Below, piece by piece: positions 1 through 10,943 of a stretch of DNA of 64,000 nt. The translations under genes were made by a program, and so were the position numbers. Position 1 is the stretch's first letter. Every line of letters starts with the position of its first letter. This DNA comes from Salvia splendens (taxonomy: Eukaryota > Streptophyta > Magnoliopsida > Lamiales > Lamiaceae). Below the pieces are notes generated by a model, which worked only from the letters and a program-made list of their open reading frames with translations, was not told the origin of the DNA and ran no database searches. The stretch is taken from NCBI RefSeq assembly GCF_004379255.2, contig NC_056037.1:18176902-18240901 (forward strand). Reading direction: 5' to 3'.

Positions 1-691
1 CATCCTCGCAATAGAGGTAACTTCGAACATTGGATCCGTCGCCATGGATAGGAAGAGTTTTCCCTCTCATGGCCAAGAGGATGAACTTAGGAATCAACTT
101 CTCAGGAAACTGATTGGGGCCGTAAACATTATTGCCTCGGGTTGTAATGACAGGCAATCCATAAGATCTACCATATGCCATAACAAGCATCTCAGCCCCA
201 GCCTTTGTTGCAGAGTAAGGGTTTGTCGGCAGGAGCTGTGAGGCCTCGTGGTTCCCAACTACAGCATCCTCCTCAGTCTCTCCATAGACCTCGTCCGTGC
301 TAACATGGATAAACCTTCTAATCTGCCCGGTGACCTTGCAGGCCTCTAAGAGGACATGGGTGCCATAGATGTTGTTCTTGGTGAACTCAAAACTGTTACC
401 AAAGGAATTGTCGACATGGGTTTGGGCAGCAAAATGCATTATGGTATCAATGTTCTCGGTGATGAGAAGGTAATTGACAAGGTCAGCGCTACCAATGTCT
501 CCCTTGACAAACTTGAAGTTGGGAGAGGATTTTGAAGGAAGGAGGTTCTTGAGGTTGGAGCAGTAATCAAGCTTGTCAAGCACGACAATCTTGTACTCAG
601 GGTAGTTCCTGATAAGCCTGTTGGCGACATGAGAGGCGATGAATCCCGCAGCTCCAGTGATGAGGATGTTTTTCGGGGTGAAATTCGACAT
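1..691 (-). CDS. RHM: UDP-rhamnose synthase (RHM), N-terminal dehydratase part, runs off the left edge
   Basis: The frame is open from an ATG at 691 down to base 1 (230 codons), so the 3' part lies outside the window. The encoded part is a UDP-glucose 4,6-dehydratase of the extended short-chain dehydrogenase/reductase fold. A Rossmann NAD motif GAAGFIA lies at about residues 13-19, a TDEVYGE segment carries the catalytic Thr-Asp, and the YSATK active-site Tyr-Lys follows about 25 residues later. Plant RHM enzymes are cytosolic and trifunctional: this domain makes UDP-4-keto-6-deoxyglucose, and a C-terminal epimerase/reductase domain (not in the window) completes UDP-L-rhamnose for pectin and flavonoid glycosides. 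No intron, frameshift or stop is seen. A single-domain dehydratase cannot be excluded without the rest, but the near-consensus RHM N-terminus (MSNFTPKNILITGAAGFIAS) argues for RHM. Confidence 0.93.
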   Translation of the reverse strand, partial: MSNFTPKNILITGAAGFIASHVANRLIRNYPEYKIVVLDKLDYCSNLKNLLPSKSSPNFKFVKGDIGSADLVNYLLITENIDTIMHFAAQTHVDNSFGNSFEFTKNNIYGTHVLLEACKVTGQIRRFIHVSTDEVYGETEEDAVVGNHEASQLLPTNPYSATKAGAEMLVMAYGRSYGLPVITTRGNNVYGPNQFPEKLIPKFILLAMRGKTLPIHGDGSNVRSYLYCED

Positions 692-711
692 TGTTGCTTA
701 GTAAACAGTAG

Positions 712-1191
712 CTACAAAAAAAGAAAAGCAGACATGCTCACATATTACTAAATGCATAGCACAAACCAACTCTATAGTAAAGATTCCAAAACCAGGGCAT
801 CACAAAATTCAACTGTTTAAACACAATCAAGTAAGATCTTAATCCAAAGGTATTTCACTTTCACAACAAAAATGCTCTAATGAGACAAACAAAAGATTCA
901 ACACAAATCACAAATCAAGTTGCATTCTTTCAAACAGATCATAAAGGATTGATGAGATCGTGATGAAACAAACTATGATTATCAAATTACCCTGCTAATG
1001 ATCCATCTTAATTAAGAACTAAAAGCTTAATCCTAGATAAAATTATCAATCATCATAGATCAAATAAGATTGGTGAAGCACAAAAATGTAAATGATTGAA
1101 CAGAGTCAAAATCAGGTAAACGCAGGGAATAAAAGAGAGATCTGAGACAAATCGAGATTCCCCGCAGGATTAGGAGTTGAAGAAAACTCAC
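712..1191 (-). other. Probable 5'-UTR intron of the RHM gene
   Basis: On the minus strand a good donor (AAC|GTGAGT) lies at 1191 and a good acceptor (TTTTTTTGTAG|CT) at 712. The exon then runs 20 bases to the ATG at 691. The interval is AT-rich, has no coding potential, and joins the ATG to a TC-rich leader and a TATA box upstream. The splice sites are seen in the sequence; use of the intron is inferred. Confidence 0.6.
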
Positions 1192-1252
1192 GTTTTTCTC
1201 CGATAATAATTCGGATCAGCCCACCGGAAATAGGAGTAAAAACGGAAGATTG

Positions 1253-1256
<4 letters not shown>

Positions 1257-1290
<34 letters not shown>
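1257..1290. repeat. (GA)17 microsatellite in the RHM 5' leader
   Basis: This is an uninterrupted GA run on the plus strand, TC in the sense of the RHM transcript. It lies between the inferred TATA box (1360-1367) and the 5'-UTR intron donor, so it would be in the first noncoding exon. Such TC tracts are common in plant leaders and are often length-polymorphic. Confidence 0.95.
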
Positions 1291-1295
<5 letters not shown>

Positions 1296-1359
1296 AAGTT
1301 TAGACAAGGAGAGGAGAGGAAGTGGCGAAAAGCAAGGAAAAACCACTGACCTCAATCGA

Positions 1360-1367
1360 TATTTATA
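1360..1367 (-). promoter_or_regulatory. TATA box of the RHM gene
   Basis: Minus-strand TATAAATA lies upstream of the TC-rich leader, about 70 bp above the TC microsatellite. The transcription start would be near 1330. Assigned from motif and position only. Confidence 0.55.
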
Positions 1368-1399
1368 TGCAAATCTCACTTTTTTCCCCAGTTATAGAA

Positions 1400-3180
1400 A
1401 AACAGCAAAGGGGATAAAAAAAATACGCGTGAAATTGGAAGGAAATACAGATTTGATGATGATGATCTTGGTAGACGCGGTAATGCACTGTACATGTTTG
1501 ATTTTATGACTCACCGACAAATTTTGCTGGAATAGTCGTAGTTGGTGAAATCAACGATCGGATTTCATTTTCCTCTCTCTATCTATAATTATGAGTTTTA
1601 AAATTTATATATTCTATAAAAAAATGGGTCTAAATTTGGTTTTAAATTTTTTCTCTGTCCATTGCTGATTCGTCATACAATTTTACTTAATGTTGTTTTG
1701 TAAATTAAGTGAAACGAGAGTAAAATAGAAGACGTGGTGTTTTATAAAAATGTGTCATTTTTAGTGAGATATTTCAAAAATAAAAATATGTTATTTAGAG
1801 AGATGTTGAGTGAGACGGAAAGAGTACTGTTATTCATTAATAACTTAGATTAAATGTAATTATTTAAATTATAGTGAATCATAAAGTAAAATAATAATAA
1901 CGATAAATTTTTTTATTTTATTATGAATTAATAATCAATTTAAAAGTTTATTCTAATAATAAAATTATTATCATATTCTTTTGTTTTTTATCTAGTTATT
2001 GAAAATTGAGTACATATAGTACTAGTAAATGGAGTAGTTTCTTCCCAACATCGAGTGGAATGTTTTTCTTCACATAATAAACACAATTAGAAGAAAAGGA
2101 ACTAAATTAAAAAATTATGCTTCTTCTCTCGTTAACAAACCTAATTCGAATAATAAAATATTATGGTTAATGCATGATTTTCGACCAATTACTAATATGT
2201 GGCCTGATATTTTATCGTTGGCCTCGAGTTTCTTATGTGGAAGACTCTAATTTCATGTGAATATCATGAATTCTTTTACAAATATATTTTTTATCGAAGC
2301 ATAAAAAGTGTGAATTTGGATGGCATATGTAACTTTTCCTTTGCATATTTTCAACTAAGCCATTTTAAAATTCATACCATTAAATTATAATTAATTTTAC
2401 AGTATAAATAGGTATTTAAATAATTAAATCTAAACTTAAAAAAAGAATTAGTATAACAACAACTTTAGTCCCACTATCCAATACAAAAATGCAAGTGAAT
2501 ATGTAAAATTCCAATAATATATTTACGACTAACAATAATAAAGCCTAATGGAATACTACTTTCACATTTTATCATTTAATTTTGATTTAGACGAGACTTG
2601 AAAGAATATTAAATTAATGCAGTTAAAGAATCACAATGGCAACTTTGCCTCCATTATAATTTATATAGTATTTACTTTGGCATAATTCCACCATTTCCCT
2701 TTTTCGATGGTAGGTATGATTCATCACAATGCAATAACTACATTTTATTTTTTGAATAATGCAACCACGTTTCTTATTCTATTTATATACTAATACTACT
2801 ACTACATAATTATATGTGGGTGTGGTAGGCTTAGAACTACCAAATTAGAAAATCATTACAGTGAGATATTTTCATACTACTATATTGCTGAGTAATTAAG
2901 TCATAAGTGGGTTGGGTAAAAACCATTAAGCATATATGCACATACCATATTTTAATGATTATTATTAATAGATCGTGTTTAAATGATAGTATTATAGTAA
3001 GAAGCTATTAGAATTATATGTTACACAAGGTGATTTTATTGCAAAATAAAGTAAATAACTCTTGCTCACTTTCTCAACTTACTAAATCAACAATCTCTTA
3101 GAAAATGATGCCAAATCTACTACATAGAAAATCATTCAAATTTTGCAGAAACTAACTATACACTTGAAAGGAGATTGGCT
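1400..3180. other. AT-rich intergenic DNA between RHM and the broken gene
   Basis: No convincing ORF or RNA gene was seen. The stretch at about 1560-1830 looks like a degenerate Stowaway-type MITE: it has internal GTGTCATTTTTAGTGAGA-like sequence and an end resembling GAGACGGAAAGAGTA. The rest is low-complexity A/T DNA. Confidence 0.5.
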
Positions 3181-5787
3181 TCATTTTGGCACAAGAATAT
3201 CAAAGTTGCTAAGGCTCCATTTTGCAATTTCATTCCCACTCACATAAATCTCAGTCCCAACATCCACCGATGGCCAATGCCGAACCACAGGCTCTGTCCC
3301 CGGATCCTGCAAAAACCAATATTTTTTAATAAAACGATAAAACAAAATTACCATTCCCTTCTTTGAAAAATAGAAACTTTTGAGACGACACAAATTTAAT
3401 GCACAATTGGTAAAAAAAAATAAGAGAGAAAAATTGGTAAAATAAGAGAGAGAATGAGAAAAAGTAGTGGAAATAGAGTTAGTGGATTATGGGGTCCACT
3501 TCCTAAAACAGAAAGTTTAGAAAGTTTCTATTTATAAGAGACCGGTTGTAGTATTTAACAAAGAAGTATGCACAAATGTTGAGTTTTAAACCTGATAGAA
3601 GTAAAGTGAGTGAGAGAGCCTTCCAACATCAAGCTCCCAAGTCCTTGAATCTCCAATCCAACCCTCTCCTTTCTTGGTTGGATAGCCATACTCTCCCCAA
3701 ACAGGGTGAGGCAGAATCTGGAGGATTTCCTGAGGCTGTGGGTTGCTGTATGCATCACACAAGCTGTAAGCAAATGTAGTAAACATAAACCCTATCAATA
3801 TAATTTTATGCGTCCGCCCCTATAGATATCAACACAAGTCATACGTATGACAACTTGTTGACATACAAATGTCATTGTGTTGACATCTATAACATGCGTG
3901 CTGACATAGTTATCCGTTATCAATTAGCAAATAGTGAAACTAATGAGAAAAATAAAAGAAAACTCACAATCTTAGTCATTCCTCTAGTTTGATAATGTTA
4001 GCCACCGGAGAAGCCTCTTGTAGCATCCGATCTCAAATACAACATGAGCCATGGATACTTTGGTGAAGTTTTCAACACATGTTTGAAAACCCAACCTCCT
4101 TTCCCAACACTCTTCTCCCAAGTGATGGAATAGTATTGACACATTTTCATTAACACCAGCCGTGGCCATGTCCGCATCCAAGTCCCACATCCCGAAAAAG
4201 CCTCCTTTCATGTGCATCGTCCGGTTCCTCTTCCCAACGAGGCGCGTGTAGCGGTGGTGGATGGAGGGCATGTTCATGCACCCCTCCCCGAAGCACGGGA
4301 AGCGAGGCTCGGGGGGCGAAGGGCGAGGATTTCGTGCCGTCCTTGGGGCAGATAGCGGCTTCGGAGTCCATGTTGCCACTCTTGAGCATCACCATCCAAA
4401 AGTGCCATGGCCTTGGATGGTCTCTTACTTTGCATTTTTCAGCTAATAATAACTCTTTCCATGCTGCAAATTTGTTGCAATCTATTATTTCCATTCCATC
4501 TATTGTGGCTTGTTTCACTCCTAGCTTGTTCTCCTTCCTCCTCACCTTGTGAGTTAATTTATCTAGACAACACAATATAGGTAATTGAAACAAATGTTTG
4601 AGTTGGGCCTGCTATGATACTGTGTAAAAATGGACGGGATAAAGGGGAGGGTTGTTTAAGAGTGTGTAGATGAGATAAAATCAGCACCAACTCGATATGA
4701 GACAAGAATGAGGGTTTCAGCGAGTAATTAAAATGAATATTCGACTTGGACATGCTTTGATACCATGTGGAAATGAACCACCAGGGCGGGCACAAGAGAT
4801 TTATTTCAGTAAGCGCTCTACTATATATAGATGTTTCATATATGTTACTCTCTCCATCTTATAAAAAAAACACTTTTGGATTACACGAGTATTAATGCAC
4901 AATTGGTAACATATGAAAGATATAGAAAGAAAAAATAATTAGTAGAGAATGATACTCATCTTAGAGAGAGAAAAAATTATCAAAAATAGAAATGAACTAT
5001 TTTTTATAGAACGAAAGAAATATATGATATGAAAATTAGTAATCATGCAAAAAAATCACAACCACAACAACTATAAAAGTGCATAAATATTTTATGAGTA
5101 CATAAAATTAAACTAATGCATATATTCAAATTTTTCATGCGATAGCTATAGAAGCAAATAAACCCTATTAAGTTAAAATTGGTTTGTTGAAAATTTAGCT
5201 ACGAATTCCAATTTTGCTTATGCAAATCACATGGCACTTTGTAAATTTAGCACTTTTGTTTGAATAAAGAAATTTTAACTTAAAAAATGATAGCAGTTCT
5301 ATTTAAATATTATGATAGTAGTTATATTATTTAAATATTATGATAGTAGTTATATTTTAAAGCAACACAACTCGGCATTTTCAAAATGAGTTTTATAATT
5401 ATAATAATATTATATTACTATAGTAGCGTTTTTGTGTTGGTTTTCTTCAAAAAAAATTCGATTTAAGTTTAGATTAAGTCTTCAAAGGCATATACTATTA
5501 CACAGAATCATCACCAAGTCAATATGAAACAAAAATGAATGTTTTCAACGAAGTAGAAACATACATTGTGATTGGGATGGACGGGCGAGATCGAAGCAAT
5601 CGGCCTGTCTAGGGCTGCCCATGTTGGGAGCTTCTTCATGAACTTCATTGCATTGATTCCACGCTTCAATGGCGACTCTGAGGCCGTCTCGTTTCATCCC
5701 GGGATCACCAACAGCTGATTCGTACTCGCTTTGTCCACCAACACTTGTCATCAACAATGCCACCACCATTGCTATAATATGCAACAT
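3181..5787 (-). pseudogene. Broken gene for a secreted plant protein of unknown function (DUF7705-like)
   Basis: Exon pieces on the minus strand are 5787-5565 (signal-peptide-like MLHIIAMVVALLMTSVGGQ, then the charged mature N-terminus), 4562 to about 3970, 3763-3592 (holds LPHPVWGEYGYPTK) and 3306-3181 (ends NFDILVPK, stop). GT/AG sites join them. The second exon is damaged: it changes frame near 4325 before the FPCFGEGCMN segment, changes frame again near 4140, and has an in-frame TAA near 4009 directly after FSGG. Only about 200 bp separate this exon from the next. The region that in intact relatives carries more than 100 residues is absent, so a deletion is inferred. The family name DUF7705 is from memory and is the least certain part. 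A TATA box (5851-5860) and signal peptide remain, so a short transcript is possible. Confidence 0.75.
4846..5022. mobile_element. Stowaway-like MITE in the first intron of the broken gene
   Basis: The left end reads ACTCTCTCCATCTTATAAAA and the right end is its imperfect complement (TTTTTTATAGAACGAAAG). The inside has the AATGCACAATTGGTA and AGAGAGAAAA blocks seen in other MITEs of this window. No coding capacity. The ends are blurred, so limits are approximate. Confidence 0.5.
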
Positions 5788-5850
5788 TCTTAATTCACCA
5801 TTTTCTTCACTTCACTCACAATATATGATATAGTGTCAATGTGTGAGTGT

Positions 5851-5860
5851 GTATTTATAC
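5851..5860 (-). promoter_or_regulatory. TATA box of the broken secreted-protein gene
   Basis: Minus-strand GTATAAATAC lies about 65 bp upstream of the ATG at 5787, a normal spacing for a short plant leader. Motif and position only. Confidence 0.5.
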
Positions 5861-6696
5861 ACACATTTTTTAGGGTTTGGATAATGTTGAAGCAGCTAGT
5901 TTTGGAAATAATAATAATTGATTAAATTGGAAGCTTGACTATATTCAACAAACTTCATTTATTTTCGAGAAGGTTTATCGTTGTGCGAATTTAAGGGAAT
6001 CATACTAATAACTATGCATAGTCATGTTGACGTGTAAAATAAATCGAGATATTCATCTGTTGTAACGGAAATCTTTGTTACATTGTATTTCATTAATTAA
6101 TAGATAATGTTAATTATTCCAAACTACTCCAGATATTATCCATTTATATGTAGTGATGGATGTTCGTCTGTTTTCCCATCCACGGTTGATAAATTACAGT
6201 ATATGAAAAAAGGATAAATCTATGTTACTATGAAGTTGTTGTCCATATATAGCATTTTGGTAAATATATGTATTATGGATAATAATATTTTAAGCATCTT
6301 ATTTTTTTTTTTTTTTTTTAAATGATCGATTATCTCATTTAATAGAAGTAGTTAAGGCGTTTTAAAATTTTCTTTTTATTTGTATTTTTAACTAATTTTA
6401 TTTATTTACGGTGTATTATATAAAGTCAATAGTATTTTGTACAATTAAATTATGACAATATACTATAGTTAAAAAGATCGAACCTTAATTTTTCATAATT
6501 AATCAACTGAAATTCAAATTGACCATTAAGAATTAGATTTGATAAAATATCAAGTTCACACTATAAAGAGCCTTTATTTTCAATCTAATCAAAATATTCT
6601 TAGCTCTTCATTATTTATTTTAATTGCTGGTAACTACTTATTTCTTTTATTAAAATATACAACCAAATTAAATCCTACTCTATAAAAAGTAACCAA

Positions 6697-6729
6697 AATT
6701 ATTATTATTATTATTAATATTATTATTAA

Positions 6730-6763
<34 letters not shown>
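6697..6763. repeat. (ATT)n microsatellite
   Basis: An ATT trinucleotide run of about 67 bp with two AAT interruptions in an intergenic A/T region. No gene nearby uses it. Confidence 0.9.
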
Positions 6764-6912
6764 TGGCTATGGACATATGAATTCATCTAGAACAATTAAT
6801 CTTTAAATAGACAATGTTGACTTAGAAAATATTAAAGACTATGAAAAAAGAAAGTAATGCACTTAGTATTTAATTAAATAAATTATGTACAAATGTTAAT
6901 AAAATATACTTA

Positions 6913-7135
6913 CTTCATCCGTCCCCAAAGAATATGTACTTTGGGTTCGACACAGGTTTTAATGTAAAATTAGTAAAGTAAAAGAGAGGTAGAGAGAAAA
7001 AGTAATTAAAGTATTGTTAATAGGGAATGAGTCACACGTCATTAGAGAGAAAAGAGTTTCTAAAATTGGAAAGTGCATATTCTCGTGGAACGGACTAAAA
7101 AGGAAAGAGTGCATATTCTCATGGGATGGAGTGAG
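6913..7135. mobile_element. Stowaway-like MITE
   Basis: The ends are inverted copies: the left CTTCATCCGTCCCCAAAGAA and the right GCATATTCTCATGGGATGGA run to a TA on each side, the Tc1/mariner target duplication. The inside has no ORF of note and a second GTGCATATTCTCGTGG copy next to the right end. Confidence 0.7.
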
Positions 7136-7145
7136 TAATTATATA

Positions 7146-7380
7146 CTCCCTCCGTCTCATGTTACTTGCACTGTTGCTTTTCGACTCGGTACAAACTCCT
7201 TACACTATTTATAGTTTAAGTTAGAATTGATGTATTTAATTAATATGTTAGATTAAGTTAAGAGGTCCTTTATTAAGTGTTGTCTCATTACACTTAAAAT
7301 TCTAATTTAATTACATTAAAAATTCAATCTCAAATTTATGGCCTAAAATGAAAAGTGCGAATAACATGTGACGGAGAGAG
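7146..7380. mobile_element. Stowaway-like MITE with clear 27-bp inverted ends
   Basis: The left end CTCCCTCCGTCTCATGTTAC and the complement of the right end CTCTCTCCGTCACATGTTAT match closely and both continue to GCACT. TA flanks both sides. It lies 10 bp right of the preceding MITE. Non-coding. Confidence 0.8.
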
Positions 7381-7887
7381 TATGTATTCCATATCATCGT
7401 GAAAAAAATTGGAAATTTGTATTAATCAGATTTTTCCTGATTAATCAAATAAAACTTTAATTGATTATTAATGAGTAGATTTAATAAAAATATCATTAAT
7501 TCAAAGTTTAATTATACTATTAATAGCCCTTGTTTTCTTCTTAATCAACACATTCTTTTTTGTTCACTTTTTATTTTAATTGTTCTTATTGCTAATGTCA
7601 TATTCGAATTATTTTATAAAAGTTTTACTAGCAAAATATTTTTATTAATAGTATTTTTTAAATTGAAGAGTACAATAGCATTTTAAATTGAAGAGTAGAA
7701 TAACATGACTCATAAATAGTTAAGAGATATAAGTATTGTTATAGGTGTTGTTTCTTAGTTAAGTGATGAAATAAAAAATAGTTAAAAGTAAGGTGAGAAC
7801 CATGAATAGTTAATAGATGATGATTATAAGTAGAAAGTAGAAACCATTGATGTGGATGTTCTAATGAAATTCGGATGTCTTATCATA

Positions 7888-8356
7888 CTCCCTTCGTCCA
7901 TGAAAAATAATCTTATTTTACATTTTGAAATGTCCACAAAAAATAGTTTCATTTCTTAAAATGGAAATCACCTCTCTCATACTTTACTTACATTTTCTCC
8001 TCTCTCCCATACTTTATCTACTCCATCCGTCCCACTCAAAATGGTCACATTCTTGAGTGGCATGGAGTTTTAGGTGGAATAGTTGTTTGTGATAAAATAG
8101 AGTGGAAAAAGTAATTGAATATTTTAATGATGATAGAGGAGAAAGATGTTTTATTCCATATACATAATGTAGATATCTTGAATGTGGCAAACTAAAAAGG
8201 AAATGTGAACATCTTGAATGAGACGGAGAGAGTATTTTTTTTCTCTATCTACCTTACTTTGCCTACTTTTTCTCCTCATCTATCTTACTTTACCAATTTC
8301 TCATTAAAACTCGTGTAATCCATAAATGGAACTATTTTTTATGGACATAATAGAGC
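7888..8356. mobile_element. Stowaway-like MITE (outer), interrupted by a second MITE
   Basis: The left end is CTCCCTTCGTCCATGAAAAA and the right end, read as complement, is TGTCCATAAAAAATAGTT. The last bases of the right end have decayed. Between the halves lies an unrelated MITE (8021-8232) flanked by TA. Pyrimidine-rich arms (CTCTCTCATACTTTACTT and CATCTATCTTACTTTACC) continue the outer element on each side. Confidence 0.65.
8021..8232. mobile_element. Stowaway-like MITE (inner) inside the 7888-8356 element
   Basis: It starts CTCCATCCGTCCCACTCAAA and ends GAATGAGACGGAGAGAG, flanked by TA at 8019-8020 and 8233-8234. Its body (GTGGAAAAAGTAATTGAATA, TTTTAATGATGATAG) matches the MITE at 15678-15891, so both belong to one family. 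Confidence 0.8.
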
Positions 8357-8390
8357 TCTGATTAATTAAATCAGCTTAATTTAATTAAAG

Positions 8391-8730
8391 TATTTAAGGA
8401 CACTAATAATCAGTGTTACACTCATAATCAATAAGTACTAATTTATGTTTCAAATCCAAATCACATAAGTCGGGCTCCGTTTAAAATGAACTAAATCTGG
8501 GCCATTTCCATTTTTCAGGATGCAATAATTCAAAAGATAATGTTATGAACCAAATCATAAAATCACAATATGTTTAGGACCACAAATGGTTGTTACTCTT
8601 AATTAAGATATTTAAGGAGTAATAATCAGTGTTACAATCATAATATTTAAGGAGTAATAATAAGTGTTACAATCATAATCAGTAAGTACTGACGTGGAGT
8701 ATGTTTCAAATCCAAATCACATAAGTAGGC
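8391..8730. repeat. Local duplication in intergenic DNA
   Basis: The sequence from TATTTAAGGACACTAATAAT to CAAATCCAAATCACATAAGT (8391-8470) returns at about 8607-8727, where a 40-bp part (GGAGTAATAATCAGTGTTAC) is itself doubled. No gene is involved. Up to 9295 the region is otherwise plain A/T-rich DNA with nothing recognisable. Confidence 0.7.
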
Positions 8731-9600
8731 TTTTATTTGATTAATTATTTCTCGCATTTAAGATAAGTATTTTATATTCATTAATTAATCAACCATGCTG
8801 CTTGTTTAATATAATTAATAGTATAAATTATACAGTATCATTTTTCAAATAATGCTAAAAGTTCTGAAATAATCTTTAATCCGCAAGAATTTTGCACTAT
8901 TTTAGGGGTAAGAATATATTTTGATCACTTGTTACTTTGAATTAAGTTTGATGATGTTTATATTCCTATAATGCTATCAAATTGTTAAGGACATTTTTAC
9001 ATTATTTATACTTAGAATTCTAAATTGCTTTTATTAATGAATTTGCTTGTTTATTTGTCAAGGGATATTATGAAATTCTAATTTATTTGGCGTTCGATGA
9101 TGAGATATTTGTGAAGATTGATGGATGTTAAGCATTTTTAGCATTCTTGAATTTTTGCTTTTCAATTTTTTATTAGTACTATTTTTTATGAAATTCCAAT
9201 TTTCAGTTTAGTTCGGTTATGAGTTTTTACTTTTTTGGGTTCATTTTTTGGTTAATTCAATTCGGTTTAACATTTTTGAGAAATCAATTTTCTAAGAGCA
9301 ACTCCAAGGGGAGAAGGTAAATGAAAAGGGTATATCATGTTTATACCTTCTCAAAAAGTGCAATATACGTTTCCAAAAAGCAAGCAACTCCAAGGATAAA
9401 AGGTATATGAAAAGGTAAATTATTATTTTTTTAAATATTAGTTGCTAGACTACTGCTGCAACGGTAATGTCTTAAGTTCTATCATACTATGCCTCAAAAT
9501 TAACTAATATAAAGCAACGGTACTAATTTTAAAAGTATGGATATTTAAGCTTATATGTAAGCAACAAAATAAGTTACTGGACAATTCGTTTTCTGCCCAA

Positions 9601-10112
9601 ATGAATCCTTTTCCAAATATTTTAGATTATATGAATAATGATTCGGATGATGAATTTGATGCCATTATAACGGCTGCACAAGAGGAAGAGATGAGTCGTC
9701 GGCGGACAAGGGGCCATCGCGGCTCCATTCCGGGACATCGAGTGCTTCATCGTGGTAGGCAAGAAGGCCATGAAAGACTCTATCGCGATTACTTCTGTGA
9801 GCATCCCGTGTATCCTGCAAACTTATTATGTAGGAGATTCCGCATGAGTCGCCCTCTTTTTAGCCGAATTGTTGACGATGTGGTAGCTCACAATGCGTAT
9901 TTTCACCAAAGATGTGATGCTACAGGTCTTCTTGGTTTGTCCTCTCTTCCGAAGGTCACGACAGCCATAAAGATGCTTGCCTATGGCCAACCAGCGGATT
10001 CTGTAGACGAATATGTTAGAATCGGATAGAGTACTACATTGGTTTGTTTGAGAGAGTTTGTGAAAACAATTGTAGAGGTATATAGCCCACAATACTTGAG
10101 GGCTTTTCTCGG
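9601..10112 (+). pseudogene. Harbinger transposase, N-terminal fragment
   Basis: An ORF from ATG 9601 encodes an acidic start, then the ALP1/Harbinger-type segment with RRFRMSRPLF and YGQPADSVDEY. It stops at a TAG at 10027-10029, where sister transposases continue with a Glu. Reading through the stop gives about 28 more transposase-like residues to about 10112, where the sequence passes abruptly into the 3' end of the convergent minus-strand gene. The whole catalytic DDE half is missing, so it cannot move DNA. The breakpoint lies in a CTTTTCTCGGTCGATC repeat present twice. Confidence 0.85.
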
Positions 10113-10943
10113 TCGATCATTTCTTTTCGTTCAGCCTTTTCTCGGTCGATCTTTTCTTTTCGTTCGAAAAATTTCGGAGTAAGAATCGAACTTACGCTCC
10201 CAACAACACTTTTTCCTTTGTTTTTTAGCAATTCCTTCGCAGCTTTCCTTCCCATAGGCCTATCTTGATTAACGTCGTCTTCAGGATCCAAATTTGCTTC
10301 AGTGGTTGATTTTTGTCTCTTGTTTGGCAAAGTTGCTTGCCATTTGGGATCGAAAATCAAAATTTCCCAACAATGTTGACAAGTAAATGACTTTCCCACC
10401 TGCCTCTTGTATACCTTGTATGCATCTTGAAGCTAAAAACATATAAATGTTAGGCAAATACTTGGGTTAAATCTACACATAAAACTACATAATATTTACA
10501 ACTTGTACAAAATTTACCATGTCTTGTTCGTTTTGTCCACTTTGATTCAGCCGTTCGATTTGACTGTAAACTCCAACAAATTTGGAGCATTGTTTGTTAA
10601 TATCTCTCCAACGCGTTTTGATTGTAGATAAACTACGTTGGGTGGAAAAACCTCCATTATCGTCAATATATTTTTCTATCCTTCCCCAGAATGTAGTAGC
10701 ATTTTGTCCGTTTCCAGTAGTCGAATCTTTACTTGTATGAAGATACGCCGCAATCAAAAGTTGATCATCTTCACGGGAGAAACTTGAACTTCGTTGCCTT
10801 TTTCGTGTTGTAGGAGAAACAACATTTGAAGTGTCGGTTTCAAAACTTGTCCCAAAATCACCATAATCATCGGCTAAATCAACGGAGTGTTCTCTTGTCA
10901 ATAAATTTGTGAGAGACTCAGAATCATTTTATGAAAAATCCAT
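10113..10943 (-). pseudogene. Harbinger Myb/SANT-like accessory protein, interrupted
   Basis: The probable start is ATG at 10943 (MDFS), followed at once by a TAA and then an open frame. Exon 1 (10943-10518) has the Ser-rich linker and a SANT/trihelix-like domain (FSREDDQLLIAAYLHTSKD ... TIKTRWRDINKQCSKF). A donor ATG|GTAAAT and acceptor TTTTAG|CTTCAAG remove 10517-10433. Exon 2 holds a CQHCWEIL segment, RPMGRKAAKE (typical of these proteins) and a charged ERKEKIDREKAE helix. In Harbinger elements this protein helps the transposase bind the ends and enter the nucleus. The premature stop and the deletion next to its 3' end make it defective. Confidence 0.8.

Noticed and set aside
44..241. 65-codon plus-strand ORF at the left edge
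   Set aside because: Antisense to the conserved RHM coding exon.
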